NCBI GenBank assembly: GCA_022661535.1
Contig: JAKULF010000001.1
Span: 2,294,001-2,358,000 of the forward strand
Source: Eutypa lata
Taxonomy: Eukaryota > Ascomycota > Sordariomycetes > Xylariales > Diatrypaceae
Reading direction: 5' to 3'
DNA length: 64,000 bases
Shown: piece after piece, positions 51,937-64,000 of the stretch
Layout of the letters: the number at the start of each line of letters is the position of its first letter
Numbering within the stretch: the stretch's first letter is position 1
Program-made: the position numbers and the translations under genes
The notes under the pieces: model-generated
What the model was told of the DNA's origin: nothing
The model's database searches: none
The model's input: the letters and a program-made list of their open reading frames with translations, nothing else

Positions 51937-54900
51937 GGTTGCTTGTCAAGACGAATCGAGATGAACGACTCGAATCGACCAAAATAGACCGCGAGTGAGG
52001 GTATCTAAGCTTCAATCCCTTGCAGGCCACTTCCTCAATTATGTGTCTCGTTTAGTCGACAGTCGTGTTAAATGAGATGAAGCGCCAGGTATCTCCTTCG
52101 GGTACAACTCGAAAGCTCAAATCAGCTGAAATAAGGATACAGGCGCCGTCGAGATTCAAGACCGAAAAAGCATTCGATCCCTTAGGGAAGACCACTGTCG
52201 TACACACAAATTTAGGTTCGCTTGCTTTATATGTAGACGCACGGAAGCGAAGATCTTCTTTATGTGCAGGGGTCGAATGATATGCGTCCCGTTTCTTTGT
52301 ACTGAAAATCGGTCTCAGCTGATCGCCTGAAAACTGGGTAAGATATTAAAGTCAGTATGTAGAAAATAGGTTGGATATGAGCTATGATTGAGGAAGAGAT
52401 ATGCTCGTGAGACAAAGACAAGGTAGAATAACTAGGCGAGTAGGTAGGTATAGGTAAATGGTGATATAAACGACTTGGGCTTAGAGGATCGCAGGTCTGA
52501 AAATCCGAAAGGGGGGTCAATCAGGGGCGGGTGGATGTTCATAGGTCCATAGGGCCGGCCAATCTGAGTCTGCTTTAGAATGGTCGTGAAAAGTCCCTTA
52601 ATAGAAGCCGGCTAAGACTTTTACCAGCATGAGGCTGTAGGTGAAGCTTAATGGTACACGCAAAGATTGGTTGAAGTGGGACACGCCAGGCGCCCCCTTT
52701 GTTACAGAAGTTGGGACGCTTCGTCTGGTCTTTCAGGGTTCAGAGAAGGGGCTGGTCGGGAGATTTTGAAGCTTATCTGCCGGATAGCACAAGCAGATGG
52801 ATGGGTAGTAGATGGGTGTAGACGGTACACGGTACACGGTAGCGACCAGAGTTCCTGTATGATCTTCACAATGGGGGTTAAATGAAATAAAGTGATATTG
52901 CTTACATGTACGATATGCGATGCGAGTCTCTCTGGTTATGGTTTGTAACCGAGCGAGTTGGTTGTGACCTGAACTTTCAAGATGGGTACAAAGACGGGAT
53001 AAGACTAAATTGCCCCGCGCCCTGATCTACAGACAGCGGTCGATCAACTTTTTGCTAATCTTTGTAGGAGGATGTTAGTTAGTGTATGGGGTTCTAGTGT
53101 TGAAACTTTCCATAGAAGATGGGATGGTAAACAATGTTTTTGTCGTGTCAAATATTATTCCAAGAATGAATAAAAGGGAGTAGCATACCTCTGCTAGGTA
53201 GAGAGACAAGTATGAATTGGGCCGGGCCGCTGTTGCTGCGGGGTGAAGGTATGGATGGATGTGAGTGTATGTATGTATGGGAAAAGCTCGCGTATTGAAA
53301 ATGCGAGCGCGCGGATGGGGTATGTGGATGTGAGGAGGAGCTTTGGAAGCGTTAGTAGGTATGTACAATGTGGAATGTATTGTATTTAGGTGCTTAGAGC
53401 TCTAGTGTGTATCGAAGTAGTACAACAGGTAACGATGGCGTTACAATACGAGTGGATAAATTACCCTTAAGGAGTTGGTCCACACGATGGGCGATGGGGG
53501 CGAGCGGGAGGGAAAGGGAGAGGGAGAGGGAGAATGATGTCTGTGCTTGTTGCTTTCTAGCAGCGATATTTGGCGCCGGCTATTATTATCAATATGCAGT
53601 TGGTGAATAGTGTCATGGCAGGTGTGTGTATTAAGGTTTTGTTTTGTTTTGTTTTGTTGTATTTTTGACACTTACCTTTCGTATTCGCTTGAAAGTAGGG
53701 TATTATTGAGAGAGGTTGCAAAGGCTTGTTGTCAAGTTGTGTATGTATATCAACAGATTAAGTGGAATCTTTTCAGGAAAATGGTGAGACGGCCACTTGG
53801 ACCAGTACGTGATATTGAAAGGTTGAAATTCATATCACGTTTAACCGCGACTTTCAGAAAGAGTGAAAAAAAAGGAATCAATCACGAACCTTGTAGTCTA
53901 GTCTCTGCTGCCTGGGTTATTGCCAATAGTTACTGAAAGGCGAGGCAAAGAGAGAGAACCTTGTCGAACTTTAACTCGAGGCTCGGGTAGAAGTAGTTTT
54001 TGTACTCCCACGTGGGTTCTAATTCAGTAAAGACAGACTCGGGACCAGCGACTGGGGAAAACCTGTCAGCTCAAATGATGACAGCCTACTAAATAGGAAT
54101 TGAATGCGTATGTCAATTTGAGTTTGGGCAAGATTGGTGGTTTTAGAGCTACAAGTTAGCAGCACATCTTGGGGAAACTTTTAGGTTAGGTAGGTAGTTC
54201 TGGTAGTTAAGCACTGGAGCTACCTAAGGTACTAAAGATTACATACGCAGGAGGGGAAGGAGGGGTTGAGAAGGTCTCGATTTGGCGGGGTTGGTTATCT
54301 AGGCAACTTCTCATTTCCACACAATTTATCTACAATGAGTATGTACATCTGTTAGCAGCGGCCACTTGCGATTTCAACAGCCATAGACCCTGCTAAACAA
54401 GTTGTGTAGTAGCCGCCGCATCCAGGGTTACCTTGTATGATATCTTTGTGCCTATTTTCAATGTACGTATTTTCGATGTTTCAGCCCTTTGTAACTCCCG
54501 CTTCATGTTATGAGTGCATCACGTAACTTCTTTATACGTACTTCGTACATGTACGTAAGTATTAATATTTACAAGGCCGCGTTATCCGCTTCTACCTTCA
54601 TAACCCATTCATTGCTGCACAACATAAGTAGTACTATATTTGCTTGGAGGGAGGTAATGTATGTACGTAGGAGTGACGGGATCTTCTTTTATCGCAGATA
54701 TCACCTAATCGACCAATAGCTCCCCTTCCCGTTTACCGCCGAAGGGACAGCCCACGGTCAGCAGACCGACACGCTTGACCAACCAATCAGACATCCATCT
54801 AGGCGCCCATCTTCAGCAGCCCGGCGCGTGTGTTTCATTCAGTCCATCGTTTGCCCGGTTGTTTCATGACTGCCTATGTAGGTATTAGCTGGAGGCTGCA

Positions 54901-55350
54901 TGTGTTAGTTGGATGTGACCACCAAGATCTTCATGACCAATCGACCTCGCATGGTTGTGATCTGCTATATGATTCGTTACCAGTCGGTCCTATCTTATAA
55001 AGGTTCCGAAATGCATACTTCGGAAGAGAAATAATAGTACGATCTATATTATTTCATTACCTATGTAGGTATCCAATGTAGGTATTCAAAAACAAGCAAA
55101 TATTTTCCTGTTCGGGTAGATTGTTGAGAATGGAGTTTGAGGAGGTATCGACAGCATAATGTATATGTCTCGATACCCCGATTACCTAATTGAGAAGCTC
55201 GAAGCATGATTATCGACAGCATATGGGGCTTTCATTGTGCAGGAAATCACGGTATATTTGAGTACTCCAGGTGTACTCCGGGGTTTCGAGCAGACAAGAA
55301 GCTGATATAAGGTGTTGTGAACCGCCTTCAATATGACTGGTATCCCAGGG

Positions 55351-55369
55351 TTAGGGTTAGGGTAGGGTT
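55351..55369 (+). repeat. Short interstitial telomere-like tract
   Basis: TTAGGG TTAGGG TAGGGTT: two perfect copies of the fungal telomere unit, then one lacking a T, preceded by CCAGGG. It lies inside a gene-poor stretch. Confidence 0.7.
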
Positions 55370-55774
55370 TATATATTGCTAGCTGGGCATAGACACAATA
55401 TTCGGGAGATACATAAGAATAAATATACCTTCGACCCGAGATACCCGCCTATAGCTCTGAGTAAACACTACGTCTACACGGTCTCTACAATATCACCAAG
55501 AAGAGATTGACTGGCGAGAGATGGGGAAATAGAAAATGAGACCTGACTGCATTAATGAAATGTGCTACTACATCCATATATCCATACCCAGATACAAACT
55601 ATTGATTCACTCGACGAGTCTATACAGGTAGTTAACTAGCTAGCTATTCTTTGGCACGATCCCCAAAGAGATAGATTTAAATACCCAATTGTTTCAAGTA
55701 TTCAAACCAGCTATCTAGAACGCCACATAGGTAGTAGGTAGTATATGAACATGGAAAGAAGAAGGCGGTATCGT

Positions 55775-55800
55775 CTGCCTGCCTGCCTGCCTGCCTGCCT
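55775..55800. repeat. (TGCC)n microsatellite
   Basis: About six uninterrupted TGCC units in non-coding sequence, 550 bp from the SEC24 stop. Confidence 0.9.
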
Positions 55801-56327
55801 ATCGTAATGTAGGATGTGCATATTTTATATTCTTTTATTTGTGGGATCTCTCTCTCTCTCTCTCTCGATCTACTTAACATCATCAAATCATGCATCCATG
55901 CATGCAAGTGTACGGTTGAGTCTTCGCCTACCCATACCTAAGTCTGGAGGAGAAGTCGTCTGTTACCTACCTAGGCTCTAGCATAGCAAGCCCTCCGGTA
56001 GAAGGCTTGCTAGCTAGGGTCTCGTGCGGATTTTCCTACTCCAAAGACACCCTTCTTCCCCTAACTACCTACCACCAGCATGCATGTCTTTTCTAGCAGG
56101 CTAGGCCTCCTAGCGCTCATGTACCACGAACGGCACACCCATCGTAATGCTCACTCTGACCCCCATAGTCGCCCAGCGGTGCGCAGGTATCTCCACCCAG
56201 CCAATCCAATTAGAACCATCGTCATAATCATACTATTGTATGACCTACACACGAAGGAATTGTCAGTAACGGGGGGTCATCATCATTAGAGAGAGAAAAA
56301 AAGGAGGGTAGGTGGGCCAGGTATTAT

Positions 56328-59248
56328 TCAATCACAACTAACCTTTTCTCTCATAACGCCCATCCACTGTCCGAAGCTCATTCCCTGGTCGGCTCTGTCC
56401 TCAACAAGCAGTGTCTGCGCCCAGAGTTTCAGGCTAGGTTCGCCGTCTTCTCGAACGACGTAGAGATGGGGAACAGTTACGCTTCCAACGCCCTTTGCTA
56501 GGTGGTCTTTGCTCTTCGATACGACAGCCCTGACGCGCTCGTTGAAGTCGTTGTCTAGCTCGGGGATTGAACCCTTGCCCACGCGGAGCTGGGTGCGGTC
56601 TGATACGCCAAAGACGTCCATCAGTAATTGGGGTACGGCGTCCCTGCCGATCCACAGGAACTGGGTCTGTCCATCATCAATCAAATATAGACCGTAAGAT
56701 ACAAGACGCTCCGAAGAAAGGTTCAATGGAGGTGGAAGGACAATTTGGCCTGTCTCCTGATCAAAAACTCCAGCATTGTCAGGCATATCGTGCAGCGAAT
56801 ACAGTCGAGGGTAGATGTACTGCATCAAAAGTGGCAAAGGTAGCGTAGATAGTAGACACAAGGCGGCCGATCTCAGATCCGAAGGAATCTGGGCTGACTT
56901 TCGTAAGCCAAGGTTCTTGATTAAACCCAGGAAAAGTACTGGCAGACCACGTAGGTTCGCAGGGAATTGAAGACCACCACCGCCCATGCTTCCACCAGCG
57001 AGCTCCTTTTTGAAGGTTTGGAGGAGCTCGGTAAGCTTGCTTTGTAGAGCATCACGAGCAGCGTCCAGACCACTGCTAAGCGCTCTTTCCACTGCTTTAT
57101 GGCTGAAGTATGTCGTGATGGCACATTGGTCGGCCGAGGCGTATATATCCGCGATGTTAGTCGTCGTAGGGATTGCAAGAGTCATGACACGGATACGCCT
57201 TTCACCATTACACGTTGTATATAAAACACCGGCTTGCAGACAAACGAAGTTCTTCTGTAATGTCTCGTCGATAGCCACCTCAACCACGTAGCATTGATCG
57301 CGGGGGAATGCCGGGAAAGCGCAGAGATCGGAGGATCGGTTGAAGAAGTTGCCATAGAAGGTGCTCATGCGCAGGCCGGTCGTTGCCCGGACCCTGAGGA
57401 CTGCTTCCAGACCAATCTCCGAGGACAAAAAGTCACTGAACTCGGAAGCAAACTTAATTGCGTCTTCAGCCCGGCCCGCGTTCCAGCCAGGATAAAACCA
57501 GGTTTGGCCACCAGTGTATCGGGGTAGGTTGCTCAGAGAGGCAACATCCTGATACTGGGAAGAGAAAAGGAACATGTCAATGGAGACCTGGTTCTTCGAA
57601 CATTCCACAGCGAACGACTTATAAAAGCTATTCTGGGTCTGTAGTAAGCCACTTTCTTTAGAAGTACCAAGAAGCTTTTTGTCCTCGCGCATATCTAGCT
57701 TGCCAACACCCAAGTTCGGCAAAGATGCGGTCAACACCACAATCTTACCACCCAAGGGTGAGATGAGCTTGTGTCCGGCTTTGAGGGCCGAACCCATACA
57801 CGAGCCATTGTTCTGGTTGTTCTGGAACATGTCTGGTAGTTTCGTCAAGAAATTCTCGATACTCGTGCGGCTTTCCGTTAGAGGTACCAGGAGATCCTGA
57901 GGAATGGGCAAAAACGGCTCGTCAAGGTCGCTAACAACCAACATACTCGTTTCGGCGTCCTCGGTATCCTTAGGGACGGAAAAGTAGTGTAGACTCGAAT
58001 CTACTGCGACGAAGCCAAGACGAGTCCGGCGATCGGCATTCGGTATCCTATTAAGACTATCCAGAATAGTTCGCGCGCTCGTAGCAAGGAGACCGGTAGA
58101 TACAGAGGCATAGCTCACGTCGAAGAGGAACAGATAAACCAGGGGCTGCGGCGGGCGCACCATATACTCCTGAGGCGCAACAAATTCTACCACCGAGTGG
58201 TTAAGCTCGTATCTATCCCACCGGTTGACACTCTTCTGGGCTGCAGCATCCCAGTCAAATGCTTGCGGAACATCGTTGGTCAAGTTACACATGTTGCATC
58301 TCCACCGGTGGCCTTGGTCTAAAAAGATGACGTAAGGGTTGATATAGGTTCTACATCTCCGACACCTAGCGATGACTTGGTCTTGAACGACTGGCACTTG
58401 ATCTTGGTCGTCGTGGAGTGCAGCGTAGGGTTGGATCACGAGGGCAAATGGTAGTTTCGACTTCTTGAGTAAAGAGTGCGTCGTAGGGACAGCGTTAAGC
58501 GTGGATCGGACGTACTTGGGCGGGCAGTTGGCGTCGGGAGATTGGGTAACGCTGGCCTAACATCTCACAATTAGTTCCGAGTCCACAGAAGTCTCATGCT
58601 TGGAACACAACCTACATTGGGGGGCAGAATGCAAGGGGGTGGTGGGAGGTCGAGCTCGGAAACGTTGAACGGCTGGTTCATCAAGTCGGTTGGGTAAAGT
58701 TGGTTTAAGGCTAGACGAGCTTGCTGCTGAGGTGCTTGTTGCACTGGGGTTTGCCCGCCGGCGACATTCAGTCCTCCCATACCAGCAGTGATGCCGGCCA
58801 CACCCTGAGGCTGCTGTGGAATGCCCGGTTGATAGTAGGGATCGGGAGCCTGATAACCACCCACTGCTGGTTGAGGAGCACCAGGAGCACCGTACGCAGC
58901 GGGTGCCGGGGCGGGAGAAGCATACCCTCCTTGGAAGTCTTGGCCGGGGTAACCTCCATAGGCTGGAGCTTGAGCGAGACCCGGCTGAGGAGCAGCGCCG
59001 CCTCCTAGCTGGCCCGGTGGCCCTGGTGTAGCGGCGGAGTTTGCGCCGGTGCCAAAGCCGAAAGCCTCAGTCGCATAGCCTCGCTTCTTTTTTTTTCCGT
59101 GGTCAAAGCCTGGTTGACCGGCGGCTTGAGGTGGCGGCGACGCCTGAGCCTCGTAACCCTGGGGGGCCTGATCTGAGTAGGGAGCTTCTTGGCCATATTG
59201 TTGTGGGGGATATTGACCGTAGCCGTCATTGGGCGGAGGAGCAGCCAT
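56328..59248 (-). CDS. SEC24: COPII coat cargo-adaptor subunit Sec24
   Basis: Two exons (59248-58616 and 58556-56328), separated by a 59-nt intron, give 953 residues. The N-terminal 200 residues are Pro/Gln/Gly/Tyr-rich and disordered. A zinc finger follows, CRRC near 276-279 and RWRCNMC. Next come the trunk domain ([12 protein letters not shown] onwards, [12 protein letters not shown]), the beta-sandwich, the helical domain ([17 protein letters not shown]) and the gelsolin-like fold ([24 protein letters not shown]). Sec24 binds Sec23 and selects cargo into ER-derived COPII vesicles. The start [13 protein letters not shown] is the family start. The end [16 protein letters not shown] is slightly atypical in its last four residues; a splice at the GTTAGT there could alter them. 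Divergent from the small membrane-protein gene. Confidence 0.95.
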
Positions 59249-60278
59249 GTTGGCGCAATCGCTGGCTTAAATGCTCCTATAAATGAATAAGGTATTCAAC
59301 AAAGATGTTACCGATAACGTGATTGTATGTGATAAATGGTTCGTCGTCGGATCGTTTGTTTGCGGTGTATGTAGTATGTGATGTATGTGGTATGTGGTAT
59401 GTGGTGTAGCTACAGTATTGAGGCTACAGGCCAGTTTCCACTTGTGGCCACGAATTCGGTCTGAGATGAAGGAGAGAGTAGGTTAGAATTAGAAGGGCCA
59501 CGTCTTTCTTCTTCTTCTCTTCAAATCCTAACTAAATGGATAAGAGACAACACAGGGATTACAAGGATATCATACCGACTATATATTTTAATGGGATGAA
59601 AAAAGGGATTCCTTATTCAATTGGGTTATTCAACTTGATATCATCTTTGCAAGCTCATAAGTCAAATCAAACAGGTGGTAGGTCGGGCATGGATTTCACA
59701 GATGACGCTGATTCGACATAAAGTTGAGTGGGTGGGTTTAGCCTCATCCATTCAATGTTTAAGTGCATAAAGGAATTGCATAATCTAGATCTCTAGGATA
59801 TAATTTGTTATGCCAGCTGTGGCTCTTATGCAAGCTTTTTCAAGTTATGCCTCAACTACATAAGTACCTGCCTATCTGCTCTGCCCCGCCTGATTGAATC
59901 GATGGCATCAGGTCAGTCAGCCCCAAGCTTGGTCCACCTCATAATCATCGTTATCGCCCCTGTTACCTCTGCCCTGTGCCCCTCACCCCTCATTCCAGCT
60001 TAGTTAGGTAAGGTAAAGTTCATCTCATTGCCATCACCGAGGCCAACCATGCTGTGTCCCCGTTATTCGTTAGTTAGGACCACTTCGTTACTGACTATCC
60101 CATATTCCAGCAACCCCATCTTCGCCCTCCTATTAGCTGCTCACTTATCCACTCATTACCTGCTGCCTACCTACCTATATAGCAGTTAGAGTACTCTCTG
60201 TTATAACATTACCCAGCGATTGTCCAACGTTACTCAAAGGAAGGGAAGAAAAAGAAAAGAGATTACTGTGTTTGTAAG

Positions 60279-60315
<37 letters not shown>

Positions 60316-60780
60316 GTCACGGGTACACGGCAGAGACCAAATGAACAATCCCCACCATTCAGCTGTGCAAGGTAGCTGAAAGAGAGAAGGAAGAAACCGT
60401 CGTCATCAGTCGCGCCTGTAGCCTTTTATTATATAACTAAATGAGATCGTTCCCTTTGGCCTATTACTACATACTACTACTATCACTAGTATAATACTTA
60501 TCTACCTAGGTAGTTATCCCTTTATTCCCCTGATAAGGACCCCTAACGGAGAATTTAACAAAATCTCTCAAAAAACAAAAAAAAAAAAACTTGGAAGCGC
60601 GAAGAACAAAGAGGGCAGGCATTCCTGGTTGGCGTGCCTTTTCATTCACTACTACCTATATCAATCAGGACAACAAAAGGTCCAGGCTACATCCATACAG
60701 GATTCTATAATTCACCAACTGACTACAAAATCACCTATATACTAAACCCTCGAAAGGAGGAAAGAAAGAAAGAAAGAAAC
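59249..60780. promoter_or_regulatory. Divergent promoter region, SEC24 / small membrane protein
   Basis: This 1.5-kb region has no supportable gene. It contains GTATGTGGTATGTGGTATGTGG repeats near 59370-59405, an (AG)16 tract (60281-60312), a TACCTAGGTA palindrome (60503-60512) and an A-rich run just upstream of the right-hand gene. Confidence 0.5.
60281..60312. repeat. (AG)16 microsatellite
   Basis: Sixteen uninterrupted AG units, about 470 bp upstream of the small membrane-protein gene. Confidence 0.95.
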
Positions 60781-61305
60781 ATGGCCTGGGGCAGATCATC
60801 CAAAGTTGAGGTCAAGACCTCCAGCGCAGGGTGAGTCCTCTTAATATGACCGTGTTTGCTCTCTATGTCTCTCTCTCTCTTTCTCTCTATATCTCTATCC
60901 CTATCTCTATTGGACTATGTATCCATTTCTAAGACCACCCCGGGAACCCCCAACAACAGGAGACAGCTCATCCCCCTCGTGATCGTGGGCGTGATCGCGG
61001 TCATCGTAGCCGTGGTGGGCTACCAGATCTACCTCAGCGTAGCCAAGATACGGAACAACGCCGAGCAGCGCATGGCGCGGCACAACATGGTCTTCACCAA
61101 GGACGGGATGCGCGTCGGGGTCAAGCACATCGAGCAGGAGAACTACGTCGACCGCACCCAGAGCTGGGTCGTCAAGGCCTGGAACATGGGCGGCGGCAAC
61201 AACACCGACCCGGGCATCGCCAACCCCACCGTCCAGAGGAAGAAGATAACGAAGAAACATCAGCCGGAGGGTGGCAGCAGCAGTGGTGGGAAAGGTGGGA
61301 AGTAG
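60781..61305 (+). CDS. Small conserved single-pass membrane protein
   Basis: Two exons (60781-60830 and 60960-61305) give 131 residues. After the short polar start MAWGRSSKVEVKTSSAGR comes one strong hydrophobic segment, LIPLVIVGVIAVIVAVVGYQIYL (about 21-43, written here as 23 residues of membrane helix split by the Gly). A basic amphipathic stretch follows (KIRNNAEQRMARHNMVFTK), then GMRVGVKHIEQENYVDRTQ and SWVVKAWNMG, and a Gly/Ser/Lys-rich tail. The central part recalls a conserved filamentous-fungal protein of unknown function; I know of no experimental role. The pattern would suit an N-out or N-in anchored protein with a soluble C-terminal domain of about 90 residues. The 129-nt intron splits the first codons from the membrane segment. 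Convergent with the transcription-factor-like gene. Confidence 0.8.
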
Positions 61306-62496
61306 GGGACAGGAAGGAAGGGAGGAAGGAAGAAGAAGAAAAAGGAGACACAAATCATACTTCGTAAGAGGACATACAATATGGGGAAACCTTGCATGTG
61401 GAGCTTCTGTGCTGGTTAAAGCGGGTTGGCGTAGGATAAGACGGAGACGGGAATTATCTTGGGCGTTCTGGGGGGGATGGATTGCTTTCCTTCCTTTTCT
61501 TCGCCGAATTACTGTCCATTTGCTTTACAGTGAATAGACTATATATTTGAGACCGAGCCACATTACTTTTGTCGCCAAGCCTCCTACGACTTCGAGAGGA
61601 TAGGTAGAAAGGTTACGTGGGAGATATTCGCGATACCCACCTGGGCGTATGGGCAGGCAGAGGCATTGGCCAGTCAGTCAGCAAGGGGGTTGCTGTTTGG
61701 CGAATAGCTCTAATAGAGCTCTGCGCAACAAGTCGCGCTTCTATTCATTAGTGTAGGTATAACAACAAATGCGTTTTGCCTTTTTCTTGCCATCATTCAT
61801 ATGGTCACCAGCCGTCCCTGTGCAATTTCCCTCGGATTTGATAACTACTGAATCATACTTCAACATCCTTCTGCTCTGGGAGGTGTAGTTGTAAACTAGC
61901 GAATATCTCTTGATAAATGATATCTGAACATGCTGATTTATATACGTTTTTCTTGATTCCCCTGATCGTACTTTCTTTCATCATACTATAAAGCATCAAC
62001 CCTCCCCAAAATACGCGCTATCTAATCCCGCTATACTACCAGTCTAGGTAGTTAAGTCAAATGAAAGAAATAGCTGGTTCTTTCCCGAAGAAATTCGCTG
62101 CTCAGATGTGACGTGACATGACGTGACGTGACAAACCCCTTTCTCACCAACCCACCGGAGTTACAGTTGAAAAGCTGCTCTGATCCATCCCAAACAAGCG
62201 CCTCCCATTTTCAAGAACCGATAATGCACCATGTGAAACCATCGCGTGACGATAAGCTCTAGTAAGCTCCCTCCCCCCTTTCTCCCCTTATATGACGGTT
62301 GATACTCCGAAGGCGCCCCCCTTCCCTTTAATATCATGCAAATGCCACGCGCGGAAGTGAGTGAGTGAACACGAGCTCTAGTAAGCTCTAGTTATCGGTT
62401 CCTGGAAGAAGAAAAAAAATACTCCAACCCTCCTGTGAAAGAAAAAAAGAAGATGCCGACACCAAAGTCTATTGACATCAAGGTCCCTCCTCTAAG
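61306..62496. other. Convergent intergenic region
   Basis: No gene is seen. A GAAGGAAGGAAG-like run follows the left stop. A cluster of TGACGTG motifs (62108-62133) and a 15-bp direct repeat AGCTCTAGTAAGCTC (62255-62269 and 62374-62388) are the only structured parts. Confidence 0.5.
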
Positions 62497-62929
62497 TTAA
62501 ACAGTGAGCCAGTTCTGCGCAACGTACTGCTGCTGCTGCTGTTGCTGCGCAGTCTGCCCAGTATGACCAACTGTAGCAGTCTTTCCTCGCGCGTCAGCTC
62601 TATCGTCATCCTCGACGCCAACCCGCTCTACATACTCCTTCTGCTGCCGCTGTATGGCCTCGTACTGCGGATGCTGACGATGAAGATGGGGGGGATTCGT
62701 CGGGTAGCCAGCACCACCACCACCACCACCACCACTACTACTATTACTAGTACCGGCACTAGCACCGCCAACAGACGGCGACGCGGAGAGGCCCGCCGCC
62801 GCCGAGATAAGGTTTGCGAAGTTCGGCGTAGAGCGGAACGGAGAGGCCATAGAACCATCGCGGTGGATGAGCATCGAAGGGACGCGGAGCGCTACCTGTT
62901 AGGGTTATCAGTATACGGCGACTAGTACT

Positions 62930-62969
<40 letters not shown>

Positions 62970-64000
62970 TGTTCGTATGGGTTAGACAGAAAAGGGGAAA
63001 GGGGAAAAGGGGGGTCAATGATGTGGATATATGTATGTAGGTGATTCATTTAGAATGAGGCGGTGAGATGAGATGAGATGAGATAAGATATAATATGTAA
63101 TAAAGAAAGAAAAAGAAAGAGAAAAAACGTACCCCAGTCAAGACGTGAGCGTACTTGATCCCAAGCTCATTACCAATATACTTCAACCTGCCCTGAGCCC
63201 AAGCGCGCTGGGCGTCAGTCGTGTAGTCCTGGGTGCTGATGCAAACGAGGGGCCAGATAAGGAAATCGCCAGCGAGGGCCTTGGTAGCGGCGTCGTCTTC
63301 GTCGTTACTACTACTACTACCACAAGCAAACCCGCCGCCGCCAAGATTTGTCGTCTCTGTCGTCGTTGTCATTGTCGTTGTCGTTCCCACCACCACGCCC
63401 ATACTATGCTGCTGTTGTTGTTGTTGTTGCCGCCTCCCGCGCTTCAGGTGCCAGCCGAGGTGGTAGGGCGCGGCGGCGATGATGTCGGTGATGATGTCGA
63501 CGCAGGTGCGGGCGGCGGTGGCGTACTCGGGCGTGGTGCGGTAGTCGACGGGGGAGCAGACCCAGGCGGCGCAGCGGACCACGAGGGAGTGCACGATGAG
63601 GCGCGAGGTCCGGATCATGTTCCAGACGCTCGCGATGTAGAAATCCGTGTAGACGTCGACGCGGCCGGGGAAGACCTCGGCACGGGCGTAGTCGGCACCA
63701 CCACCACTACTACTACTACTACCACCATTACTACTACTACTATTACCACTACTACAAGGCGGGACGTGATCCTCCCATGCCACGGTCCGGTACCGCCAGT
63801 AGTCGGGAAGGGCCTCGATCCAGGCGACGGCCTCCTGGTCGACGGACTGGCACCTCCGGATCAGGTCGAGCACGAGGGCGATGTTGTCGGGCGTCCGGTG
63901 CAGGACGGCCATCAGGCGGTTGACCTCGGCGCGCAGCTCGCCGACCTTGATGCAGACGCGCTGGCACTGCGCCGCCTCCCGGTTGTTGACCGCGTCCTCG
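62497..64000 (-). CDS. Probable fungal (Zn2Cys6-type) transcription factor, C-terminal part
   Basis: The gene enters from the right edge. Two exons are visible (64000-63133 and 62895-62497), about 421 codons. The pattern matches the middle and C-terminal region of fungal-specific transcription factors: NIALVLDLIRRCQSVDQEAV, ALPDYWRYRTVAWE, VYTDFYIASVWNMIRTSRLI, YRTTPEYATAARTC and FLIWPLVCISTQDY. The DNA-binding finger, if present, lies beyond the window, so class is inferred. Low-complexity inserts (Ser/Gly, Gln, Thr) interrupt the fold, and the last exon is Gly/Ser/Gln-rich with the end QYVAQNWLTV. The 237-nt intron contains an uninterrupted (GA)n tract (62933-62967). Gene ends before a short gap facing the membrane-protein gene. 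Confidence 0.75.

Larger units (their letters stand above)
51937..56327. other. 4.4-kb gene-poor stretch upstream of the MAP kinase
   Basis: It contains the MAP kinase promoter and probably a long 5' leader, and the SEC24 3' end at the right. No frame longer than about 110 codons or with a domain is present. It has numerous TAGGTA and GTAGGTA copies, a telomere-like TTAGGG tract (55351-55369), a (TGCC)n run (55775-55800) and a (TC)n run (55848-55866). Confidence 0.5.

Overview
The window looks like nuclear DNA of a filamentous ascomycete, most likely a Sordariomycete; I do not assign an order. The reasons are multi-exon genes with short introns (mostly 46-130 nt, GTRNGT donors, CTAAC-like branch sites), GC-rich codon use in housekeeping genes, a Pmk1/Fus3-type MAP kinase almost identical to those of Sordariomycetes, a filamentous-fungal metacaspase and fungal NLR-like (NACHT) genes. 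There is no sign of bacterial operons, CRISPR arrays or prophage.

Layout from left to right: about 7.3 kb without a supportable gene (TA-rich, with several palindromes); metacaspase (+); GAR1 (-); cytosolic threonyl-tRNA synthetase (+); an accessory-looking island with two head-to-head NLR-type genes, HeLo-NACHT-ankyrin (-) and DUF7708-NACHT (+); an APH-like phosphotransferase relative (-); a 4-kb gene-free stretch; TAN1 (-); the acyltransferase LRO1/PDAT (-); NAA30 (+); a DUF1917 protein (-); DPH7 (+); the karyopherin MSN5/exportin-5 (+); the Fus3/Pmk1 MAP kinase (-); a 4.4-kb gene-poor stretch with a short telomere-like tract; SEC24 (-); a small single-pass membrane protein (+); and the C-terminal part of a probable fungal transcription factor (-) running off the right edge.

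Most genes are unlinked housekeeping functions: snoRNP, tRNA charging and modification, eEF2 diphthamide, N-terminal acetylation, lipid storage, nuclear export, COPII coat and MAPK signalling. The functionally coherent unit is the NLR island at 16.2-25.2 kb. It has one receptor with a putative membrane-active HeLo cell-death domain and highly uniform ankyrin repeats, and a second NACHT receptor with a different N-terminus and C-terminus, transcribed divergently from a shared 1-kb intergenic region. The metacaspase is another possible cell-death gene but lies 7 kb away.

Other unexpected signals are long in-frame open stretches directly after the UAG stops of the MAP kinase (77 codons, Ser/Pro/Lys-rich) and of NAA30 (141 codons), a late frameshift in the ankyrin NLR, an exact 10-bp palindrome (TACCTAGGTA) occurring at least eight times and only between genes, and a degenerate catalytic loop in the APH-like protein. 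Exon borders were set by eye from splice consensus and reading-phase continuity. They were checked only by total length being divisible by three and by fit to remembered family sequences.
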